Positions 6,401 through 10,291 of a DNA stretch of 10,291 nt are shown in pieces. The notes beneath the pieces were generated by a model. It was not told where the DNA came from. It did no database searches and was given only the letters and a program-made list of their open reading frames with translations. Source of the DNA: Syntrophomonadaceae bacterium (lineage in GTDB: Bacteria > Bacillota_B > Syntrophomonadia > Syntrophomonadales > Syntrophomonadaceae); contig DAOUSQ010000026.1 in the NCBI GenBank assembly GCA_030627145.1, positions 1-10,291 on the forward strand. Reading direction: 5' to 3'. Position numbers and translations under genes: made by a program. The stretch's first letter is position 1; every line of letters begins with the position of its first letter.

Positions 6401-6417
6401 TACCCGTCATGTAATTA

Positions 6418-6473
6418 GACGCAGGCTCACTACGCTCGCACGCAGATTTTAAGGATTAACGCTGATTTTTTTT
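6418..6473. repeat. Dispersed-repeat-like intergenic element between hutP-like gene and aroH
   Basis: This GC-richer block contrasts with its surroundings. It carries a GACGCAGGCTCACTACGCTC segment, then two direct near-copies CGCAGATTTT (6441-6450) and CGCTGATTTT (6460-6469), ending in eight T residues. The wording is like the 'ACGCAGATTTTAAGGATTAACGC' class of short intergenic repeats known from many bacterial genomes. I see no protein-coding signal. The T tract has no convincing stem before it, so I do not call it a terminator. Confidence 0.5.
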
Positions 6474-6550
6474 ATAGTGTAGAATTTCGGAATATTATTA
6501 TCTGATGGTGACACAATGAGGGTCATGGAGGCCAATTTAATGAAAGGCAG

Positions 6551-6925
6551 ATGAACGTATCTATGGCAGTAAGAGGAATCAGGGGTGCCACGACGGTAAA
6601 CGAAGACCTGACTGAAGAGGTATTACAAGCAACCTGTGAATTATTAAAGGTAATGCAAAAAGAGAATAGTTTTAAAATAGAAGATATAGCAAGTGCTCTA
6701 TTTACAGTTACTTCAGATATAAGATCGGCATTTCCTGCTGAAGCTGCGCGTTCCATAGGGTGGGACAAGGTGCCTTTAATGTGTTTCCAGGAAATAGAAG
6801 TGTCCGGGGCTCTACCCAGGTGTATACGTGTACTTCTTCATATTAATACTGATAAATGCCAGATGGAGGTTAAACATATTTACCTAAAAGAAGCTCAATC
6901 TCTGAGACAGGATCTTGTTGACTGA
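6551..6925 (+). CDS. aroH: Chorismate mutase, AroH class (monofunctional)
   Basis: Converts chorismate to prephenate, the first step toward phenylalanine and tyrosine. It belongs to the trimeric Bacillus AroH fold. Residues matching the B. subtilis active site are all present: Arg11 (RGIRGATTV, B. subtilis Arg7), Arg67, Cys78, Glu81 (CFQEIEV, Glu78), Arg93 (CIRVLL, Arg90) and Tyr111 (HIYL, Tyr108). Its 124 residues match the family length. The start is not certain: ATG 6551 has a weak GAAAGG ahead of it, and ATG 6563 gives the more usual MAVRGIRG N-terminus but no ribosome site. The ATG at 6551 overlaps the stop of a 12-codon ORF (6516-6554) as ATGA. It is separated from the HutP-like gene by a repeat. 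Confidence 0.95.
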   Translation: MNVSMAVRGIRGATTVNEDLTEEVLQATCELLKVMQKENSFKIEDIASALFTVTSDIRSAFPAEAARSIGWDKVPLMCFQEIEVSGALPRCIRVLLHINTDKCQMEVKHIYLKEAQSLRQDLVD

Positions 6926-7110
6926 ACTTTAAGCTGCCAGCCTTGCATTAATCGTGATCAAACTTTTAGATTGTAGACATGATTCATTACCACAAAATGA
7001 AGACCGGTCCCATTGGAAATAAATGATTTAATTATTTTGATTCTCTAATATTTGCCTTATAAAAAGGGCTATTTATTAAAAGTATAGTGTCCAAGAGTGT
7101 GGGATTTTGT

Positions 7111-7149
7111 ACTTTGTTTCTTACATCTAACCTCTTACGTCTTACTTAT
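7111..7149. repeat. CTTAC-type low-complexity repeat overlapping the 3' end of the amidase gene
   Basis: Imperfect copies of a TCTTAC-like unit (TTTCTTACATCTAACCTCTT, then ACGTCTTAC) cover this stretch. The amidase stop codon (7135-7137 on the + strand) and its last few codons lie inside it, so the C-terminal Ser-Lys-Thr is encoded by the repeat. Such tracts are common as dispersed intergenic repeats in some Clostridia, but copy number cannot be judged from one window. Confidence 0.4.
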
Positions 7150-7974
7150 ATATTTTAACTCATATACATCACTGCGACGCTGCTTTAAGAGCGGTAACTC
7201 GTTGCGAACCCTGTCTATAGTGGATAAATCCAATTCGGTGCAGAGGATTTGCTCTTTTTCATCAGCCTCGCCTATTATTGTTCCCCAGGGATCGACTATC
7301 ATAGAGTGGCCCCATGCCTGATAACTGGCTTCCATATTTCGTGCTGGTGAGGCAGCAATTACATATAATTGATTATCAACGGCCCTGCTTCGCATTAATA
7401 GTTCCCAGTGGGCAGGTCCGGTAGTCAGGTTAAATGCTGCAGGTATAATAAGCAACTGGGCACCTTCAAGGGCTGCAGCCCTTGCTAATTCAGGAAAACG
7501 GCAGTCAAAACAGATCATAAGCCCAAAGCAGATAGATTTATAGTTAATAACACTTATCTTTTTACCTGTAGTCAGGGTGTCTGATTCTTTAAAGGATATA
7601 TGTCCGGGAATATTTATATCGAAAAGATGGATTTTTCGATGCCTGCCTATAAGTTTTCCTTTTTCATCAAAAACAAAACTGCTGTTATAAATTTTCCCAT
7701 TGTGATCCCGTTCAACTATAGAACCGCCAACAATACAGACGCCGTTTTTTTTTGCTGCTTCAGCCAGGAAATCTGTTGTTGGGCCTGGATAGGACTCAGC
7801 GTAAGAAGGGAAGAGGGAAGCTTGGTAGGGAGCATTAAAGATTTCAGGCAGTACTATAAGTTCAGCTCCTATTTGTGCAGATTTTTTTATCATTTCCCCG
7901 GCTTTCTTCAGGTTTGCATTTTTTTTATTGGTAACTTTCATTTGACATATAGAAACTCTAATTTTTTTAATCAT
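7135..7974 (-). CDS. Carbon-nitrogen hydrolase, Nit/omega-amidase-like
   Basis: A nitrilase-superfamily amidase of 279 residues with the Glu-Lys-Cys triad intact: Glu44 in VLPEIF, Lys114 in RHRKIHLFD and Cys155 in GLMICFDCRFPE. The pattern GRHRKIHLFDI and the PAAFNLTTGPAHWELLMRSR segment (about 178-197) are those of the Nit1/Nit2/YafV branch. That branch hydrolyses omega-amides such as 2-oxoglutaramate or deaminated glutathione in the cytoplasm. Substrate choice cannot be fixed by sequence. The start at 7974 has GGAGG seven bases upstream on its own strand. It faces aroH convergently and is divergent from the first aroF, so it is its own transcription unit. A link to the 2-oxoacid enzymes upstream (release of 2-oxoglutarate) is possible but only inferred. 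Confidence 0.9.
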   Translation of the reverse strand: MIKKIRVSICQMKVTNKKNANLKKAGEMIKKSAQIGAELIVLPEIFNAPYQASLFPSYAESYPGPTTDFLAEAAKKNGVCIVGGSIVERDHNGKIYNSSFVFDEKGKLIGRHRKIHLFDINIPGHISFKESDTLTTGKKISVINYKSICFGLMICFDCRFPELARAAALEGAQLLIIPAAFNLTTGPAHWELLMRSRAVDNQLYVIAASPARNMEASYQAWGHSMIVDPWGTIIGEADEKEQILCTELDLSTIDRVRNELPLLKQRRSDVYELKYISKT

Positions 7975-8363
7975 ATTTAACCTCCAGTTCTATTCCACGT
8001 AACCTGCGCCGACGCCCCTTTTCCGGACAATTTTTATTTTCTAGCATTATCCACAATCCTTCTAAAATAATAGGTATCATAGAGATATCTTTATTAAAAG
8101 ATATTTTTCTTGAAATATTTTATTAGTATCATATACGAGTATTTACTATATTATTTGATTTTTGAAGTTTTTCAAATGTTTAACTGGATATTTTAATGAA
8201 ATATTTGCTGGAAAATCTATATTGCTATTCTCAAAGATTGGCTATTACTTGACAAGTCAATAAATATACGGCTGAATATTATATAAGATTATTTTTGCAA
8301 AAGCATATGTTTAATAGTCTATTGTAATAAAAAAAGAGAAGCATATTTTTTTGGAGGAGAACC
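7975..8363. other. Divergent intergenic region between the amidase gene and the first aroF
   Basis: No gene is seen in these 389 bases. Next to the amidase start lies a short GC-rich patch (about 8001-8030) that stands out from the surroundings. The rest is strongly AT-rich with small A/T hairpins such as TTTGAA/TTCAAA near 8161-8176. The aroF-side promoter must lie here, and the candidate at 8249-8282 is listed separately. No riboswitch, T-box motif or terminator was found in front of this aroF, in contrast to the second aroF. Confidence 0.6.
8249..8282 (+). promoter_or_regulatory. Possible promoter/operator of the first aroF
   Basis: A consensus -35 TTGACA (8249-8254) forms part of the palindrome ACTTG-A-CAAGT (8247-8257). 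Downstream -10 choices are imperfect: GAATAT at 8274-8279 (19-base spacer) or TATTAT at 8277-8282 (22 bases). A repressor site over the -35 is as likely as a plain promoter. Confidence 0.3.
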
Positions 8364-9197
8364 ATGAAACCATTTAAACTGGCTTCCCGGGAGTATAAAA
8401 AAGAAGATACAGTAGTGGAAATAACAACTACAGGTAAACCGGTGGTTATTGGCGAAGGATACTGTACTATTATTGCCGGACCCTGTGCTGTGGAAAACAG
8501 GGAAGACTATTTAAGTATTGCATGTTTATTAAAATCAGCGGGTGCTGATATTTTACGGGGTGGACTATTTAAACCTCGTACGTCGCCATATTCTTTCCGG
8601 GGTCTGGGAAACGACGGCATAGATATTATGCTTGAGGCTCGCCAGCTTACGGGCCTTCCCCTGGTTACGGAGATAATGGATATTAGAGACCTGGATAGTA
8701 TGTATGAACATATTGATATTTTACAGGTAGGCAGCAGAAATATGCAGAATTTCTCGTTATTGGAAGAATTGGGAAAGCTCAGTAAACCGGTTCTTCTTAA
8801 ACGGGGTTTATCGGCTACGATTGAAGAATGGTTGTTAGCGGCAGAGTATTTGTTAAATGGAGGGAATAACAAAATTATATTATGTGAACGGGGTATAAGA
8901 ACGTTTGAGCCTTATACTCGCAACACAGTGGATATAGGAGCAGTGCCCTTAATAAAACATCTTTCTCACCTACCTATAATTGTAGATCCCAGCCATGCTA
9001 CGGGTAAGTGGAAGATGGTAAGCCCGGTAGCTAAAGCAGCGATAGCAGCCGGAGCTGATGGTATTATGGTTGAGGTCCACCAGGATCCTGACAGGGCTTT
9101 GTCAGATGGGAAACAATCGCTTACACCGGGTAATTTTGTGGCCATGTATAAAGAACTTACCCAAATAGCTGCAGTAAATAATAAGAAATTAAATTAG
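8364..9197 (+). CDS. aroF: DAHP synthase, type I-beta catalytic core without regulatory domain
   Basis: Condenses phosphoenolpyruvate and erythrose 4-phosphate into 3-deoxy-D-arabino-heptulosonate 7-phosphate, the first shikimate-pathway step. The 277-residue barrel has GPCAVE (39-44), KPRTSPYSF (70-78), KRG (146-148) and DPSH (208-211). The four metal ligands Cys41, His211, Glu237 and Asp248 keep exactly the spacing of Thermotoga maritima Cys102, His272, Glu298 and Asp309. Relative to the Thermotoga enzyme it lacks the first ~65 residues, the ferredoxin-like domain that binds Tyr/Phe. A TAA at 8328-8330 in frame and GGAGGAG at 8353-8359 before the ATG show that this is the true start. It should therefore be insensitive to feedback through that domain. 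A paralogue with the domain begins at 9929. Confidence 0.95.
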   Translation: MKPFKLASREYKKEDTVVEITTTGKPVVIGEGYCTIIAGPCAVENREDYLSIACLLKSAGADILRGGLFKPRTSPYSFRGLGNDGIDIMLEARQLTGLPLVTEIMDIRDLDSMYEHIDILQVGSRNMQNFSLLEELGKLSKPVLLKRGLSATIEEWLLAAEYLLNGGNNKIILCERGIRTFEPYTRNTVDIGAVPLIKHLSHLPIIVDPSHATGKWKMVSPVAKAAIAAGADGIMVEVHQDPDRALSDGKQSLTPGNFVAMYKELTQIAAVNNKKLN

Positions 9198-9208
9198 GAT
9201 TAATATTA

Positions 9209-9249
9209 AAGCAATATTTGCTTAGAGCAGTTGATAACTATTTTTTTTT
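9209..9249 (+). terminator. Weak candidate terminator after the first aroF
   Basis: AAGCAA-TAT-TTGCTT (9209-9223) and the short AGTT-GAT-AACT (9229-9239) precede a run of nine T residues (9241-9249). Neither stem is strong and the better one is 17 bases from the T run, so read-through to the stronger hairpin at 9465-9505 is likely. Confidence 0.35.
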
Positions 9250-9324
9250 CTTCAAAAAAGTTTTTTATAAAATTTTGATTCCCCTGCAAAAACCTGAAAC
9301 TTTTATAATTTTTCTATATTATTT

Positions 9325-9403
9325 GTAGCGGACGCTTTAGCTTCCGCGTCAAATGCCGAAGAATTAGTATCCTGATTTTAGAGGAGCCTGAAGTCTCCCC
9401 TAC
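9325..9403. repeat. Inverted pair of 24-base GTAG repeat units
   Basis: GTAGCGGACGCTTTAGCTTC (start of the unit at 9325-9348) and the reverse complement of 9380-9403 (beginning GTAGGGGAGACTTCAGGCTC) agree at 16 of 24 positions and face each other across 31 bases. Each unit is also a small hairpin (GCGGA/TCCGC in the first). The GC-rich block contrasts with the AT-rich gap and resembles a miniature dispersed repeat. Confidence 0.5.
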
Positions 9404-9464
9404 GAGAGATAATAACGGGCTTTTCGCAGTGGAATCAAATTTTATGTATGATGTTATAAAGTTT

Positions 9465-9505
9465 GAGTACAGATGAGGCATTTTCGTTTGTGCTCTTTAT
9501 TTTTT
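9465..9505 (+). terminator. Strong terminator-like hairpin in the aroF1-aroF2 gap
   Basis: GAGTACAGATGA (9465-9476) pairs along its whole length with TCGTTTGTGCTC (9484-9495): 12 continuous pairs, three of them G-U, around a seven-base loop. TTTATTTTTT follows. It is 268 bases downstream of the first aroF stop with no gene between. It therefore ends either a long aroF1 3' tail or a short transcript of its own, or acts as an attenuator. Confidence 0.7.
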
Positions 9506-9629
9506 AGTTTATTTTATTTTTCCTATGAAAGGAATAAAGGCTTTGATCTACTTGCAGTAAGTTTTTCATAACACTTCTAAAGAATAAAAAATATTATTTG
9601 CCTCAAACTAAGAAAAAAGAGAGGCAGTA

Positions 9630-9740
9630 ATGATCGGGGATAGATTTAAGAGTCAACTGAGTGATTTAAAATGGTATGTAAGTTCTATTTCTATTGATAA
9701 AATAAACCACCATCCTATAACCAGTGTTATCAAATATTGA
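9630..9740 (+). CDS. Possible 36-codon leader peptide upstream of the second aroF
   Basis: An ATG at 9630 with GAGAGG (9619-9624) five bases upstream opens 36 codons ending at TGA 9738-9740. The peptide is unrecognised. It contains an adjacent Trp15-Tyr16, a Phe6, a His27-His28 pair and a C-terminal Tyr36. There is no run of one regulatory amino acid as in classical pheA or trp leaders, so the case rests on position and ribosome site. Its codons 26-30 contain the 5' arm of the long-range pairing with 9818-9828, so translation could influence folding. It could also be chance. Confidence 0.3.
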   Translation: MIGDRFKSQLSDLKWYVSSISIDKINHHPITSVIKY

Positions 9741-9828
9741 TTTATTTTATTGAATTTGTTTGCAAGATGGTATAGTCTATAAATTGTAGGATAGCAGAGT
9801 TTTAAAATGTAGTATGGTAGGATGGTGG
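9707..9828 (+). promoter_or_regulatory. Long-range 11-bp pairing in the aroF2 leader, with a competing partner
   Basis: CCACCATCCTA (9707-9717) is the exact reverse complement of TAGGATGGTGG (9818-9828). A second copy of the core, TAGGAT at 9787-9792, could pair instead with ATCCTA (9712-9717). Two mutually exclusive partners for one arm are typical of a switching leader. Six UAG triplets (9773, 9787, 9792, 9810, 9818, 9836) fall in the same stretch. Confidence 0.4.
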
Positions 9829-9833
9829 GAAAT

Positions 9834-9886
9834 ATTAGCAATGGGCTGAGTGGCTGTTGGTGAGTTTTTTCGCTAATGGCTTTTTT
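9834..9886 (+). promoter_or_regulatory. Weak terminator-like hairpin before the second aroF
   Basis: ATTAGC (9834-9839) pairs with GCTAAT (9872-9877) across a 32-base purine-rich loop, then GGC and six T residues (9881-9886) follow. The stem is only six pairs, so as a terminator it would be conditional at best. Confidence 0.3.
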
Positions 9887-9895
9887 ATTTCTTAC

Positions 9896-9916
9896 CCTCC
9901 AGCGAAAAAAAGGAGG
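9896..9916 (+). promoter_or_regulatory. Hairpin covering the ribosome site of the second aroF
   Basis: CCTCC (9896-9900) pairs exactly with GGAGG (9912-9916), the only strong ribosome site of the gene, around an 11-base A-rich loop. All five pairs are G-C or A-T with four G-C, so the site would be hidden unless a ribosome or protein opens it. The same GGAGG sits four bases before ATG 9921, which starts the three-codon ORF ATG-AAA-AAA-TGA. Confidence 0.5.
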
Positions 9917-9928
9917 AAGAATGAAAAA

Positions 9929-10291
9929 ATGATAGTTGTAATGGAGAAAAATGCAGATTCTAATCAATTTGATCTCGTTTGTATGAAATTAAAGAAAAAA
10001 GGCTTTAGAGTTCACCTGTCCCAGGGTGTGGAAAGGACAATAATAGGGGCAATAGGTGAGCGAACTCAGGAAGTTATGGATTTTTTTGAAGTGCTGCCAG
10101 GAGTAGAGAAAATAATACCTGTTACTCAACCTTTCAAGCTGGCTTCCCGGGAGTTTCAACAGGAGCCTACAGTTGTTAAAGTCAGAGACGTTATAATAGG
10201 TGATAGTAGTATACAGATTATTGCTGGTCCCTGTGCTGTAGAAGGCCGGGATAAATTTTTAGAAGCCGCCTTGCTGGTTAAGGAAGCAGGA
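9929..10291 (+). CDS. aroF: DAHP synthase, type I-beta with N-terminal regulatory domain (partial, cut by window end)
   Basis: The first 121 codons of a second DAHP synthase. Residues 1-65 form the ferredoxin-like domain that in Thermotoga maritima binds Tyr/Phe for feedback inhibition; MIVVMEK, VHLSQGVERTIIGAIG (28-43) and VEKIIPV follow that protein closely. The barrel then begins at KLASREF with GPCAVE (100-105), and Cys102 coincides with the Thermotoga metal-binding Cys102. The start is placed at 9929 by this N-terminal match; an in-frame ATG at 9941 would cut the first strand. The ribosome site GGAGG (9912-9916) is 12 bases away but four bases from a tiny ORF (9921-9932) whose TGA overlaps this ATG, so the start is probably reached by re-initiation. 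A 16-base block (10139-10154) is identical to the first aroF (8379-8394). Confidence 0.93.
   Translation, partial: MIVVMEKNADSNQFDLVCMKLKKKGFRVHLSQGVERTIIGAIGERTQEVMDFFEVLPGVEKIIPVTQPFKLASREFQQEPTVVKVRDVIIGDSSIQIIAGPCAVEGRDKFLEAALLVKEAG

Larger units (their letters stand above)
9198..9928. other. Long gap between the two aroF genes; probable aroF2 leader
   Basis: In these 731 bases I see no ordinary gene. In order they hold: a weak terminator (9209-9249), an inverted pair of GTAG-GGA-CTT repeats (9325-9403), a strong terminator (9465-9505), a 6-bp hairpin TGCCTC/GAGGCA (9599-9626), a small ORF with its own ribosome site (9630-9740), an 11-bp long-range pairing (9707-9717 with 9818-9828), a UAG-rich stretch (9773-9838), a terminator-like hairpin (9834-9886) and a hairpin over the aroF2 ribosome site (9896-9916). 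A possible promoter is TTGAAT (9750-9755) with TATAGT (9771-9776), but its 15-base spacer is short. The second half has the character of a regulatory mRNA leader. Confidence 0.5.

Noticed and set aside
6925..7134. Terminator between convergent aroH and the amidase gene
   Set aside because: Small stems (for example AAGCTG-type near 6930 and GCC/GGC near 7052-7069) are too weak and lack a proper T tract on either strand.
7600..7980. Forward ORF opposite the amidase gene
   Set aside because: It covers the amidase codons in antisense and the encoded Phe/Cys-rich peptide has no family features, whereas the amidase has a full catalytic triad.
9600..9928. T-box leader upstream of the second aroF
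   Set aside because: T-box leaders control some aromatic genes, but the conserved AGGGTGGNACCGCG segment is absent. The nearest string (AGGATGGTGGGA at 9819-9830) lacks the required core and no stem I motifs are recognisable.
9653..9967. Antisense 104-codon ORF across the aroF2 leader
   Set aside because: It is low-complexity, rich in Ile/Tyr/Leu/Phe, has no ribosome site that I can see, and overlaps the start of the real aroF gene.

Overview
The window looks like a chromosome segment of an anaerobic, low-GC Bacillota, probably a member of the Clostridia. An affiliation near Halanaerobiales is possible but unproven. The evidence is AT-rich DNA, strong AGGAGG-type ribosome sites, several GTG/TTG starts, a ferredoxin-linked 2-oxoacid oxidoreductase operon, a monofunctional AroH-type chorismate mutase and a HutP-family protein, a family known mainly from Bacillota.

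Layout. Bases 1-75 hold the end of an unknown gene. Bases 76-384 are a hairpin-rich AT repeat region. A short, divergent cobT-like gene (385-1326) and an unrecognised 145-residue protein (1436-1873) follow, closed by a good intrinsic terminator (1892-1924). A well-formed promoter (1969-1997) with a small palindrome at its start site precedes a tight operon, 2046-5304: a SIMIBI-type P-loop ATPase, then korD-korA-korB-korC. This complex oxidatively decarboxylates a 2-oxoacid (2-oxoglutarate or a branched-chain 2-oxoacid) to an acyl-CoA and reduces ferredoxin. A terminator (5343-5373) ends it.

The second half is an aromatic amino-acid locus: an unrecognised membrane-anchored protein (5463-5951), a divergent HutP-family protein (5984-6400), chorismate mutase aroH (6551-6925), and two DAHP synthases. 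The first DAHP synthase (8364-9197) is only the catalytic core. The second (from 9929, cut by the window end) carries the N-terminal ferredoxin-like regulatory domain. A Nit-family amidase (7135-7974) lies on the opposite strand between aroH and the first aroF.

The most unusual part is the 731-base gap between the two aroF genes. It contains an inverted-repeat element, a strong terminator with no gene directly before it, a plausible 36-codon ORF containing a Trp-Tyr pair, an 11-bp long-range pairing, a cluster of UAG triplets, a hairpin that would cover the aroF ribosome site, and a three-codon ORF whose stop overlaps the aroF start. Together these suggest that the regulated DAHP synthase is controlled through its mRNA leader, possibly by the HutP-like protein. 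This is a hypothesis from sequence alone.
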